Source of the DNA: Aurantiochytrium sp. KH105
Taxonomy: Eukaryota > Sar > Bigyra > Thraustochytrida > Thraustochytriidae
Direction of reading: 5' to 3'
Assembly: GCA_003116975.1 (NCBI GenBank)
Contig: BGKB01000108.1
Location: 170,666-234,665, forward strand
Length of the DNA: 64,000 bases
The notes under the pieces are model-generated. The model was not told where the DNA came from. It made no database searches and saw only the letters and a list, made by a program, of their open reading frames with translations. Of this stretch, positions 27,886 through 37,410 are shown in pieces. A program made the position numbers and the translations under genes. Position 1 is the first letter of the stretch. Each line of letters opens with the position of its first letter.

Positions 27886-28323
27886 ATCAGATTATCGTTT
27901 GTAATCTCTGGAAACTCATCGTTTGTAATCTCTGTTTCAAGTATGAGCAACTATTTGGGTAGGCTACGCAAGAACTTGAGCAGGCTAACAAGCAAGCACT
28001 TGCGCAAGCTAAAATGTCGTCAGCGCGGAAGCGGAAGTTGGTTGTCTGTACCTGTGAGGCGCCGGAGCAGATGATTGTTTGCTTGTCTTAGATTTTGCGT
28101 ACGTGCGTAAGTGCGTGTGCAAGTGCACAAGTGCAAGCATGGAAAGCATGCATGAGTGCGATCGAGCCTAGATGCATTTGTCCTTGCGTGTGGCATTTTA
28201 GTATTTATCGCGCGAGCCAGAAACATGTTGATATCAAGGTTAGTCATTGTCAAAGTCGATGGTCATCAACTGTCTTGTCTGATTAGGTTCTAAAAGAGGG
28301 AGAGAAAAGGAAAACAGATGTTT
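27886..28323. other. Convergent 3' region with clustered CAAGT/ACTTG elements
   Basis: 438 bases between the Roco-TIR and epimerase genes. ATCGTTTGTAATCTCTG occurs twice in a row at about 27894-27935. A palindromic ACTTGCGCAAG lies at 27998-28008 and an AAGTGC cluster at 28109-28136 (TAAGTGC, CAAGTGC, CAAGTGC). No gene recognised. Confidence 0.5.
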
Positions 28324-29226
28324 TCACATCTTTGAGAAGGTGACACGTTGCGTGAGCACCCAGGTAGCGTTTGGCTCACAGGTCTCGTAGCGCGAGACAC
28401 AGCCGGGCTCGAGGCACATCATGGTATGAAACTCCTCGTCGCCGAAGTCGCCCATTCCCTTGGACTTTTCCGTCCAAGGGTTCCAAAGGACTGCATCGCA
28501 AGGCTTAATGTCCGTACCGTCCTCACCAGTACTGAGGCTCAGTTCGATACTGATTTTCTTGGATTTTCCGTCAAGAATTTCGATTGGGCCCTTGGCATCA
28601 GTATAGATGCGATCGGTTTCCGCCTCGAAAGTGATCGGATCGTTTTCCTCCGTGAACGTGTTGCTCTCACGGAGCTGATCCACGTACGAGAGACCCTTCA
28701 GCCCCACCACTTGGACCTGCGAGATGTCCTCGATCAGGTAGTACGTGTGCAAGAGAGCTTGGAACTTGAAGGCCTCCTCGCCCACGTTCACGACGTGCAT
28801 GCTCGTCTGCAGCTTGGAGGCGCCAAAGACAATGTTGTGCACAAGCTTGAATTTGAAGGGCCAAATTTTCAGCGTCTCCTCATTGCTCTCCAGCACGAAA
28901 GCGACCGTGACGATGCCGTCCTGTTCCGTGGGCGTGTCTTCAAGAAGCCACTCGGACGTGCGCGCAAAGCCGTGCTTGGGCAGCTCGCCGCCGCCAAACT
29001 GGGGAAACACCAGCGGCACGCCGCCTCGCACAGGCTTGCTGCGATCGGTGTGTCCCTCTTCTGACGCAAAGAGCTTCTCCTCGCCGTCTGCGTCCTTGTA
29101 GGAGTACAGCGTGCCACCAAACTTGGTGACGCGAATGGACGCGCCGCATTCGTCGCTCGTTACCTCGAGCGCCTCCAGCGAGCCGCCGTGCTTGCCCTCC
29201 AGCAGCACGTCCTTTTGCGTGACCAT
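28324..29226 (-). CDS. Glucose-6-phosphate 1-epimerase-like (D-hexose-6-phosphate mutarotase)
   Basis: 300 codons from ATG 29226. The fold is aldose 1-epimerase: early GASIRVTKFGGTLYSYKD, RGGVPLVFPQFGGGELPKHG with FAR, FQALLHTYYLIEDISQVQV (the conserved second His in LHTYY), VLWNPWTEKSKGM and CLEPGCVSRYE with the conserved Glu acting as general base. RGGxPxVFPQFG and LHTYxxxxDI are characteristic of the yeast YMR099C-type hexose-6-phosphate mutarotases rather than galactose mutarotases. The expected reaction is interconversion of the alpha and beta anomers of glucose 6-phosphate in the cytosol. The family's usual length is about 290-310, so the gene is complete. Upstream open frame (to 29271) adds 15 residues of no clear value. 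It is head to head with the PP2C-CCCH gene. Confidence 0.9.
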   Translation of the reverse strand: MVTQKDVLLEGKHGGSLEALEVTSDECGASIRVTKFGGTLYSYKDADGEEKLFASEEGHTDRSKPVRGGVPLVFPQFGGGELPKHGFARTSEWLLEDTPTEQDGIVTVAFVLESNEETLKIWPFKFKLVHNIVFGASKLQTSMHVVNVGEEAFKFQALLHTYYLIEDISQVQVVGLKGLSYVDQLRESNTFTEENDPITFEAETDRIYTDAKGPIEILDGKSKKISIELSLSTGEDGTDIKPCDAVLWNPWTEKSKGMGDFGDEEFHTMMCLEPGCVSRYETCEPNATWVLTQRVTFSKM

Positions 29227-30022
29227 CTTGCCCAAGCCTCTTCTTGTGCTGCCTGCTCCTCCTTCTTTCACGATCCTTGCCTGCCCGTCTGGATGTCGGT
29301 CTGCTTCGCGTATCCTTTTGAGTCAGTCGAATCTGGTTTGCCTCGGTCTCGCGCTGCGATCGACGCTCTCGCTCCTCGTGCTCATGCTCATGCTCATCCT
29401 CCTCCTCATCAAGATCCTCCTCATGCTCCTTCCTCTTCAGCGGAGAGCTTCGCGTCACCTTTCGATCTTTTGCATCCTGCGCAACCCCGAACTACCTCAC
29501 CACATTCGCTCCGAACGTTACAAACGTGCCATACGATGGTAGCTGTAAGAAGATGGTTCCTTATTGTTCTTTGACCGCGTGCAAGCCTGCGGCGGGTGGT
29601 TCCTGTCTGTTCGATGACACGCGCGGGGCGGGCGGCAGCTGCTTTTCTTTGAGTTTGAATTCAAATTCAAATTCCATTCAAATAATACAAATTCAAATTT
29701 CGCGATCCTCTCTCTCTCTGTCTCTGTCTCTCTCTCGGCTGTGCGCGCGAACAGCGACAGTCGCGCAACGCGAGACCGAGACGACGCGAGACCGACGCGA
29801 GACGCGCGACCTCGGAGGCCTGGGACGCGCGCGGACGCGCAGGGAAGCGAAGAATCGCACGCGCGCGAGCGGCGGCAGCGCCCTACCCCCCCCCCCCCCC
29901 TCGGCGTGGTCGGTGGGCTGCGCTGAGCTGAGCCGAGCCGAGCCGAGCCGAGCCGAGCCGAGTTGAGCCGAGGCGACGCGCGTCAACCTAAATAAAGGCC
30001 ACGCGCCGAGGAGGCGGACACG
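29227..30022. promoter_or_regulatory. Divergent upstream region with (GAGCC)n leader repeat
   Basis: 796 bases between the epimerase (-) and PP2C-CCCH (+) genes. It contains a GAATTCAAATT-rich stretch at 29652-29699, (TCTCTG)n at about 29707-29735, a C-run at about 29886-29900, and (GAGCC)n at 29924-29971. A TATA-like CTAAATAAAGG at 29988-29998 lies 25-35 bases before the ATG. Promoter assignment is by position only. Confidence 0.45.
29924..29971. repeat. (GAGCC)n pentanucleotide repeat in the PP2C-CCCH leader
   Basis: About nine GAGCC/GAGCT units ending about 50 bases before the ATG. It is comparable to the AAAGC run before lumazine synthase. Confidence 0.85.
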
Positions 30023-32356
30023 ATGGAGGAAGAGGGCAAGGGCGTCGAGGAGTTCGCTCCCGTCGTGAGATTTTACAAGCAAAAGAAAAAGCTCAAGGAT
30101 GAAGACTTTGAGTGTGTGGATAATGGGCTGCACGCCTTGGGCCGCGAGTTTGACGTCTTTGGCGTCTTTGACGGCCACGGCGGTCCCGACGCAGCGCAAC
30201 TCGCCTCGCAAAAGTTCTGCAGGACGCTGGTGGAAACTCTCCAGCGCGCAGATAAAGCCGACGCTGACGCAGAAAACGGGACCGGGTGGGAGCAGCGTGT
30301 GCTGCCGCAAGCGCTCATCGATACCTTCGAGCTGCTCGACACCGAATGCACAAAGGAGTTCAAAACCTCGGGTACCACGGCTACTGTCATGGTCGTAACG
30401 CGCTCGCCCAGGATACAAAGCGACGGCTGGGCACTTGCAACGATTGCAAATGTTGGTGACTCCCATGCCCACGCGGAAATCGCTGGGTCGATCGTGCAAC
30501 TTTCTGCAGATCATCGTCTGGACAACAATGAGGCCGAGCGCGAGCGTGTCACCCGGGAGGGGGGCGAGATTGCCCGCTGCTCCGGCGTCGTGGACGATGA
30601 CAAAGCCGACGACCCGCTGCGGCTGTGGCCTGGAGGGCTCATGATGAGCCGTACCATCGGTGACCCCGACGCCAAACAGGCCCTTGCCACCCCCGAAATC
30701 ACGAATCTGCTTGTGCGACTGCTCGATGCCGACGAAGAGTCTCCCGTTCCTATACGTGCACTTCTCGCCTCTGACGGACTCTGGGATGCTGTCACACCCA
30801 AGCAAGCGTTCTCCATTGTGCGTAACCGCAACCCGCAAGCTGCCTCGCAGACGCTCATTCAGACCGCCGTGCGCAATGCAGGCAAGGATCGCGACGACAT
30901 TACTCTTGTGCTCGTCGACATGGCCGCCGAAGAGGACCATTTTGCTTACGGCAATCGTCGCCGACTCTCTTCCGTTGCTTCGGCGCGCTCGCACAACCCA
31001 CCCGTGGCCGCGGCCCTTCCGGGGTCAGCTGCCGCTTCCTTGCGTCTCTTTCATTGCTGGGATCCACTTGCAGCCGACGCGCCGCATGAGGAAATCGCAA
31101 GTGCCGAGTCTGCTCTCGCTGCCGAGCACGAGGCCCGTGAGGAAACCTTGCGCGAGGCCCGCGAAGAGCGCGCTCGTGTGGAAGCCGCGCTTCGTGAGAG
31201 CATGCAGGACGAAGAGGCCGTGGCAGCAAGACGCGCTGCCGAAGAAGCAGCTGCCGAAGAACTTGAAAACGAAGGCGAATGGGAACCTGTGAAACGCAAT
31301 CCCCGACGCAGCGACCGCGCGATCTCGGAACCAGACGGTGAAGGTTCCAACCAGGATGAAAACAGCGCAGATGGCGACGCTACCAATCAAAATGCTGAGA
31401 CAACCGATCAGGCCGTCACAAAGAAAAAGGCAGGAACCAAGGGAAAGAAAAAGGACGCTACCAATGACCGTTCCGCCAATGCTTCCAAGGATGGGCGCAA
31501 GCTTTGCTTTTCCTTCAAGAAGTCTGGCCAATGCTCTCGCGGTGATCGCTGTCGGTACCTGCACACCGTACCCGAAACTGGGTCGGTTGCCGAAGATGTG
31601 TCCTCGGAAACAAATGAGGGCACTGGCTCAAAGAGTGCCGAAGTGTGCCGTGCTTTCCAGCGCCGATCCGGCTGTCCTCGTGGCAATCACTGCAAGTATC
31701 TCCATGTGCGCAAGGAGACCGCCGCGCCGAAAGACAAGGCCGGCAAGGAAGGAGAAATGTCGTTGACGGAAAACGAGGAGACGACCAATTCTCTCGCGAC
31801 CGAGGTGACGGAGGATACTGCTGCTTTTGCCAAAGCCGACAAGGAGAACAGCGCCATCGCTTCCCAGGCTGAAGTGGGAAACTGGGCTGACGAGGTGGAG
31901 GTTCCAATGGCTGGCGAGGCTTTGGCTCTCAGTGGGAGCAAATCAGGTTCTCTTTCCAAAACGTCTGCACCAGAGGATGGCGCCAAGCCAGCTTCTCGCA
32001 AGTCCAGCAATGCCAGAACCAGCAAAAAGTCCGACGAGCCGAGGCCGTGCTTCTCCTTCCAGCGCGATGGGGCATGTCGCTTCGGGGACAAGTGCAAGTT
32101 TTCCCATGCCACTACCTTCAAGGCTACCAACAAGCAGTCGTCTGCTTCTGGCTCGGAGCCTGACAAATTAGGAGGAAGACGGCCTCGTGGCAATGGGTCC
32201 CGAGGCAAAGCCAACAAGACAACTTTGCCAGCAGCAGAGGGCAACGCGGACAACGAGGCACCTCGTGTGTTTGATGGACCGAAAAAGTGCTTTGCTTTTG
32301 AACGCAAGGGCACGTGCAAGTTTGGCGACACATGCAAGTTCGCGCATGCTCGTTGA
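30023..32356 (+). CDS. PP2C-type protein phosphatase fused to four CCCH zinc fingers
   Basis: 777 codons. The N-terminal ~290 residues are a PPM/PP2C domain: FDGHGG with metal-binding Asp50, SGTTATVMVV, ANVGDSHAH, LSADHRLDN, GGLMMSRTIGD, ASDGLWDAV with Asp251, and DRDDITLVL with Asp292. All the metal-coordinating Asp positions of the family are present, so catalysis of Ser/Thr dephosphorylation is expected. A charged helix rich in Glu/Ala/Arg (about 355-430) and Asp/Asn/Lys linkers follow. Then come four C-x8-C-x5-C-x3-H fingers starting at Cys495, Cys542, Cys676 and Cys756, the last ending two residues before the stop. Such fingers usually bind RNA. The combination is in one uninterrupted frame. 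A phosphatase targeted to RNA or mRNPs is inference. Confidence 0.9.
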   Translation: MEEEGKGVEEFAPVVRFYKQKKKLKDEDFECVDNGLHALGREFDVFGVFDGHGGPDAAQLASQKFCRTLVETLQRADKADADAENGTGWEQRVLPQALIDTFELLDTECTKEFKTSGTTATVMVVTRSPRIQSDGWALATIANVGDSHAHAEIAGSIVQLSADHRLDNNEAERERVTREGGEIARCSGVVDDDKADDPLRLWPGGLMMSRTIGDPDAKQALATPEITNLLVRLLDADEESPVPIRALLASDGLWDAVTPKQAFSIVRNRNPQAASQTLIQTAVRNAGKDRDDITLVLVDMAAEEDHFAYGNRRRLSSVASARSHNPPVAAALPGSAAASLRLFHCWDPLAADAPHEEIASAESALAAEHEAREETLREAREERARVEAALRESMQDEEAVAARRAAEEAAAEELENEGEWEPVKRNPRRSDRAISEPDGEGSNQDENSADGDATNQNAETTDQAVTKKKAGTKGKKKDATNDRSANASKDGRKLCFSFKKSGQCSRGDRCRYLHTVPETGSVAEDVSSETNEGTGSKSAEVCRAFQRRSGCPRGNHCKYLHVRKETAAPKDKAGKEGEMSLTENEETTNSLATEVTEDTAAFAKADKENSAIASQAEVGNWADEVEVPMAGEALALSGSKSGSLSKTSAPEDGAKPASRKSSNARTSKKSDEPRPCFSFQRDGACRFGDKCKFSHATTFKATNKQSSASGSEPDKLGGRRPRGNGSRGKANKTTLPAAEGNADNEAPRVFDGPKKCFAFERKGTCKFGDTCKFAHAR

Positions 32357-32489
32357 AAGGGTGGGTGGTCTGCGACTCAAATGGCAAACTGTATTATCAT
32401 CCCATCTATTTTCTTTGTTTCTTCTTCCAATGGGGTCTTTCTTGCACGTACAACACGGAGAGAGGGGGAGACGTGGTCGGTTGCACCGA

Positions 32490-35400
32490 TCATACAATGT
32501 GCAAGACGTGCTGAAATGGAGTTGTGGCCTTGCGCAAGAGGATGAGGTCGGCCTTGAGCTCCTCGAGATCAGAGCGAAGACGCTCATTCTGGTCGCGAAG
32601 TTCCTGATTCTCCTTCTTAATTCCTTGCTGCGCCATGTCGACGAGCTCCAAAAAGTCTGGATTGAGCGAACCTCGAGGCGTGCGCAAGGCGCCAGAAAGA
32701 TTCCAGCCGCCGGATATGCGTTTCGCGCTGCGGTACCGCTGACGGGCCTTGGCGCCCGTCTCGGTAGGCGTCTTGAGCGGGGGCATGTTCTTCGAGCTGC
32801 CAGCATCAATAGCAAGGCCAGGCTTCTTGCCGCGAAGATTAGAATCCTTGCTTGGCTTGCTAGGGCCCGAAGGCGGAGCCCCATGATGCTGTGCTGACTG
32901 GCTAAAGACTTCTGCAGCCTCTTCGCGTGAGACTTTGCCTTCCTTGAGCGCCTCGCGGCGTTTTTGTTCGGCTTCCTCGCGGGCTTTGCGCTCCGCAGCC
33001 TCGCGAGCCTTTCGCTCTGCGGCACGCTTGGCCTCGAGTCGTTTCTCGATGCGCTTGGAAATGACCAGCCGGAAGAGGAACGATCGCACAGCGGCTTGCG
33101 CAACGCGAGCCGCATTTCCTCTCGCGCGAGAGGCCTTGAGAACCGCGAGAAACTTGTTGCAAGCAATGACCTTGGCCGCACAACGCCGCCAGCGAAGACG
33201 CGCATAGTATAGCTTAAAGCGACGTCCAACCTCAATCTTTTCCTCGCTCTCTTTGCCCTCGTCTTGCGCCCACGCCGCGGCCTCCTTCATGATACGGTCC
33301 AAAAGGTCAATCATGCCTGATGAAAAGAAGACGCGCGAGAGACCGAGACGATAGGCTTCCTGCGGGACCTTGAAGGCCCAGAACAAGGCGCACACAAAGG
33401 TTCGCCCATTCTGCTTGTTGCCGTTCTCGTTTGCTCGCTGCCATACTTGCAGGGCATCCGGCGGGAGCGCAGTCTGGTATGCAGACACAATCGAGTCGTA
33501 CTCGATGCGTGTGGGGAACCCACTCTTAAGCACGGCGGCGGTCTGCGGGATGCTCAGACACTTGAGCTGCTCCGCCACGTACTGATTGTTGAACCAATTT
33601 GTACCCGGCGCGTACTTCATCTCCGGGTTCGGCTTGACGCAGCGAATGAAACTGCACTTGGTGGACTCCAGAGTGTCCACGAGGCCACGGATCTGACGAC
33701 CAAAGTTTGCCACGACAGTCTTCTTCGCCTTGGAAGAGCCACTGTCCGCGCAACGCTCGAACGCAGAGCATACCACCGAGTTGGATGCGACGCGCATGAG
33801 AGCATGCATCTTGGCAGGAATACGGTCATTGTTCTTTTCCACGAAATCGCCCACCGTGTACTCGACGACGCCGGCATAGTGCGACACGAGAAATTTCTTT
33901 GCCAGATCCTTGGGGTGCGGCTTGGGGAAGCTCTTTTCCTTACTAAAGCACTGGTGCAGCCGGCGGTTCATCTTGTCATCGGATGGCTTCGGGGCACGAG
34001 ATTCAGAGTCGATTTCCATCAGGAGACCGGCGGTGCCCGGCTTGCCCTCAAACAGGTCCAGGCACGCGCCATCGTCTGCGGGGCACGCAAAAGGCTCGCC
34101 TGCGAGAATGAGGCCTTCTTGCTTGTACAGGTCCGCCTCGGCAACAAAGACCTGGTAGTTAAAGGTGGACTGCAGCGACTCGTTCGTGTAGTTGATGAGC
34201 AGTTGCTCAAAGCCGTTCTTGGCAAAAGACTCAAAACCGAAAATGTCCAGCACTCCGATGAAGGGAATCTCCTCCAGCGGGGTGTCCGCAGTGTACGAGC
34301 TCATCAGGACCGCGTTGATCTCATGCACGAGCCAGTCAAAGATGATTCCATACGTCCACTTGGCCAGAGCGTCGCGTCCGTACTGCGCCGAGGTGGTGTC
34401 GAGTCGCGACTTGATAACCTCGAGCCCGGCCTTGACCTCCTTCTCAAGCAAGAGCGTCAACAGATCAGCCTCGTTGACGCCCAAAAGGCTGGCAGACTTG
34501 TGCAGAGCTGCTTTGCCGTCATCGGCCACGCGCGCCGCGTCGTCGGAGGTGGCCTCGTCATTTACAAAGCTGATGTTGCCAAGGTGAAGGATACCGCCCA
34601 CCACCGAGAGGAGCTCGTCGATTTCGGTTGGGGTCTTGCCAATGTCCGCCAAGGCCTGCAGGAGGAATCCAAAGTTGCGCTTGTCCTTTTCGAGGATCTG
34701 CGGCTCAAAGTACCGTTCGTTCGAGACCGTCATCGTTTTGGTCATTCCCCCCTTCGAAGGCGCAGAGGATGGCGCAGCACCTGCGCCGCGACGGCCACGG
34801 GCGCGCCCGCCGGCACCACCCACACTTTTTCCAGCAGCTGCACCGGCACTTGCATTAGTACTTTGCGCGAGCATTCCGGGTGTCAGGTAGCGGAACTTGC
34901 GCGCGTCTTGTACCTTGGCAGGCAGCTCGAGTCTCTTGCGCAGCGCGTCGTCAGCACCGTTGATGAGCTGATAAAAGACGTGAAAGTTGCGCTCGCCATT
35001 ACTGTGGTTCACCACGCGGGACTTCTCCAAAAGGTAGGTCTCGGCCGTGGCGCCGACGAGGTCCCATGAACGACCCCGGCCGCGTTCCTGCGAGCTTTGC
35101 AGAAAGTGCAACTTGGAAAACTTGCCAAAGCGAGACGAGTTGTGGTTGCAGACCGTCGAGGCGTTTCCGAACCCTTCAAGAATTGGGCCAACACCCGCAA
35201 GCTGCACGTCAAGCTTCGAGTTGCCAGACTCATTGCTGCACGTGCGGGTGACGAGATGACTCAGCACTCGCTTGCCGGCCTCTGTCTTTCCAGACCCACT
35301 CTCGCCACTGATGACCACGGATTGGTTCACGACGAGTTCAATGTCGCCCATGCTGCTCACGTCCTGACCAGCACGCGACATGATCTCGAGCTGCCGCGTG

Positions 35401-35846
35401 ACTTGCATCTTTCGCTCGTACGAAAAGGTCATGTTCTTGAAGGCGTTTTCGGAGATGGAGTACGGGTGGGGCACGTCGGCTGGAAGGACCTTGTTTGGCC
35501 CAACATCCGGGTCGCGCACGGCGTGCAGCGGATTCACGCTCACGAGAACCGAGCCCATCATGGTGTAGGGAAGGTCCTTCTCGCTCCGGACCTTGAGATT
35601 GTGCAAGATTCCTGCATCGTTGATGTGATACAAGGAGGTCATGTCGGGCACAACGCGCGGGTTGGTGAGCTGAAGGTCGTCAATGGAAAGCTGTAGCTTT
35701 GGGCCCGAGGATGCCTTGACTGTGCAGGTCTTCGCTTCATCATCCATGCTCAGCACCTTGGCCAGCTCGTACACTTCTCGCTCATTGCCCTTGCACGCGG
35801 GAATCCAGACATCGCTCTCGACGCGGACGCGAAGGGCGTCGCTCAT
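32490..35846 (-). CDS. Myosin heavy chain (unconventional, short tail)
   Basis: 1118 codons, single frame. An SH3-like N-terminus (VWIPACKGNEREVYELAKVL) precedes the motor. Motor landmarks: MTSLYHINDAGILHNLKVR, P-loop GESGSGKTE at 181-189, switch I NHNSSRFGKF near 233, switch II DIFGFESFAKNGFEQLLINY, and the actin-binding and SH1 area with FIRCVKPNPE. A Gly/Arg/Ala/Ser-rich insertion of ~40 residues after YLTPGMLAQS is unusual for a motor. After the converter come one or two IQ-like segments (RLRWRRCAAKVIACNKF, then ARVAQAAVRSFLFRLVISKR). A short Ala/Glu/Lys/Arg helix follows, then disorder, then a C-terminal coiled coil (NQELRDQNERLRSDLEELKA). No FYVE, MyTH4 or other cargo domain is visible. 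The motor class cannot be assigned by eye. Its end is 133 bases from the PP2C-CCCH end. Confidence 0.95.
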   Translation of the reverse strand: MSDALRVRVESDVWIPACKGNEREVYELAKVLSMDDEAKTCTVKASSGPKLQLSIDDLQLTNPRVVPDMTSLYHINDAGILHNLKVRSEKDLPYTMMGSVLVSVNPLHAVRDPDVGPNKVLPADVPHPYSISENAFKNMTFSYERKMQVTRQLEIMSRAGQDVSSMGDIELVVNQSVVISGESGSGKTEAGKRVLSHLVTRTCSNESGNSKLDVQLAGVGPILEGFGNASTVCNHNSSRFGKFSKLHFLQSSQERGRGRSWDLVGATAETYLLEKSRVVNHSNGERNFHVFYQLINGADDALRKRLELPAKVQDARKFRYLTPGMLAQSTNASAGAAAGKSVGGAGGRARGRRGAGAAPSSAPSKGGMTKTMTVSNERYFEPQILEKDKRNFGFLLQALADIGKTPTEIDELLSVVGGILHLGNISFVNDEATSDDAARVADDGKAALHKSASLLGVNEADLLTLLLEKEVKAGLEVIKSRLDTTSAQYGRDALAKWTYGIIFDWLVHEINAVLMSSYTADTPLEEIPFIGVLDIFGFESFAKNGFEQLLINYTNESLQSTFNYQVFVAEADLYKQEGLILAGEPFACPADDGACLDLFEGKPGTAGLLMEIDSESRAPKPSDDKMNRRLHQCFSKEKSFPKPHPKDLAKKFLVSHYAGVVEYTVGDFVEKNNDRIPAKMHALMRVASNSVVCSAFERCADSGSSKAKKTVVANFGRQIRGLVDTLESTKCSFIRCVKPNPEMKYAPGTNWFNNQYVAEQLKCLSIPQTAAVLKSGFPTRIEYDSIVSAYQTALPPDALQVWQRANENGNKQNGRTFVCALFWAFKVPQEAYRLGLSRVFFSSGMIDLLDRIMKEAAAWAQDEGKESEEKIEVGRRFKLYYARLRWRRCAAKVIACNKFLAVLKASRARGNAARVAQAAVRSFLFRLVISKRIEKRLEAKRAAERKAREAAERKAREEAEQKRREALKEGKVSREEAAEVFSQSAQHHGAPPSGPSKPSKDSNLRGKKPGLAIDAGSSKNMPPLKTPTETGAKARQRYRSAKRISGGWNLSGALRTPRGSLNPDFLELVDMAQQGIKKENQELRDQNERLRSDLEELKADLILLRKATTPFQHVLHIV

Positions 35847-37410
35847 CGTTCTCTTCGACCCTGTAGATCGCGTAATCGAGGCCTCCTTCGAAACTCCGCG
35901 CCCAAGAGCGCGCCGCGCTTTAGAAGATTTGTTCGCACCTAATTCGTACCTTGCTCCAACGGAGCACCTTTTCCCGGCCTTGCCGACAAAGCGGAACTGT
36001 TCTTGGCGCGCAGAGGCGCCCTAGGTGGGTGAGACAGTCAAAGGGAAGATAGGGGATGGATTCCCTTTCTTTCCCCGCCTGGGCCCTGAGGAAACTCGGT
36101 CTTCAGCACTTGGCCAGAGCCTCGGAGACATACAGTGCGGAGGAAGTCGGGGATACTCAGTCGCTGCGGTCGGCATGCAGTGCAATCACCGAGTTTGTCT
36201 CCTCCCATTCCACGTTTTTTACATTTTCTACTTACTTGACGTGCCCGATTCGAGTCGTGTGGCCGGTGGCTCGGAATCCTCGGATGTTTCGGCCTCGCTG
36301 ACTGACCGACCGTCCTCGCACATGGGTCAACTGTTCGTCTATGCTCTGATCAAGATCACACGAGTGCTGTTCATCTTCCGCTTGTGGAAAACATGGGGAG
36401 TGCTGGGGTCCTGCGACTGCACGTGCAAAGGCAAAGCGTGCTAGAAAGACAAGTGGGCCAAGCTTTGCGCGTTGGAAGCACGATGGTCCCGAACTGCACG
36501 CGTGTCCCGAGGCGACAACGCGGGCATACCGCAAGCCGCCTACGCATGATGTGGCGTTCTGATTGACGTCCCTGCGTCGGCCTTGTATCGACCTGACGCA
36601 ATACGCTGCTTGCTAGGACCCTTCTTTTTTTCTTTTCTTTTCCGTGCTCTGCACATGCTTGCAAGAAAGAAAATTGCCCGCCTTGGGGCTTGCGGTCCTC
36701 CGTCTGCTGGGGCACGCCGGATGACCGCCCAACATTGGCGAGTGAGGAGACGATGCCCAATCGACCGCTTGCGTGGGCTGGCTGGTCGTTGGGCGAATGG
36801 GCGGTCAATTGTGCGCGCGTCCCTCTTCGTCGGTCAGACGTTTGCGAGCAAGATATTTACAAAACTTCGCCACGCCCAAAATCAATGGTTCCAGGGATTG
36901 CGAATCAAAAGCACGAACTCCTCTGCAAAGCGTTCGCTTCGAAAAGGTGCCAAGAACACGCGCCAGTTGCTCCGCATACTGCCCGTCAAGAAGAGGTTGG
37001 CTTCTCAACTTGAACTGATTAAAGCTTCGAAGAAGAAGGAGAAGTTCGACACTGCCCGTAACGGTTCTGTATCAGTCAGTCACTGTCAGTCCGAGTCACT
37101 CTATAAGAATGAGGCCCGCGCGGAAGAAGGTCATGAAGGCACGGTCGCGGCCAGGTCTGCGTCGCGGAAGATGCATCGCGCGCGCGAACCTCTCGCGCAG
37201 GGCCGTGGCCATCGAGAATGTGACCCTTCGAGTCTTGACCCTCGTGTGGAAACACCAATGGCGAGGGATGCACGCGAGTCGTCGTCCTCGACGACAGCGA
37301 CCAAACTGCGCGGCCATGCGGGCCCAGGGCCGAGACCGAAACCGAGACCAAGACCCGGGTCCAGGTCTGGGGCGTCTGCGCGAGACCGCGTGCGAGGTCG
37401 AAGTGCAGAC
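35847..37410. other. Divergent region between myosin and F-box genes
   Basis: About 1.56 kb. The F-box frame stays open upstream to 36583 (TTG), with in-frame ATGs at 36655, 36721 and 37258, so part of this may be coding. The sequence there is basic and low complexity and not family-like. A C/T-rich tract lies at 36622-36640, and CTCTATAAGAATG at 37099-37111 resembles a TATA box. No RNA gene recognised. Confidence 0.4.

Noticed and set aside
29693-30994. 433-residue antisense frame over the PP2C domain and leader
   Set aside because: Shadow of the PP2C frame plus translated leader repeats; no conserved motifs.
33447-35069. 540-residue antisense frame within the myosin gene
   Set aside because: The sense strand encodes an unmistakable myosin motor; the antisense protein is His/Val/Arg rich without a domain.
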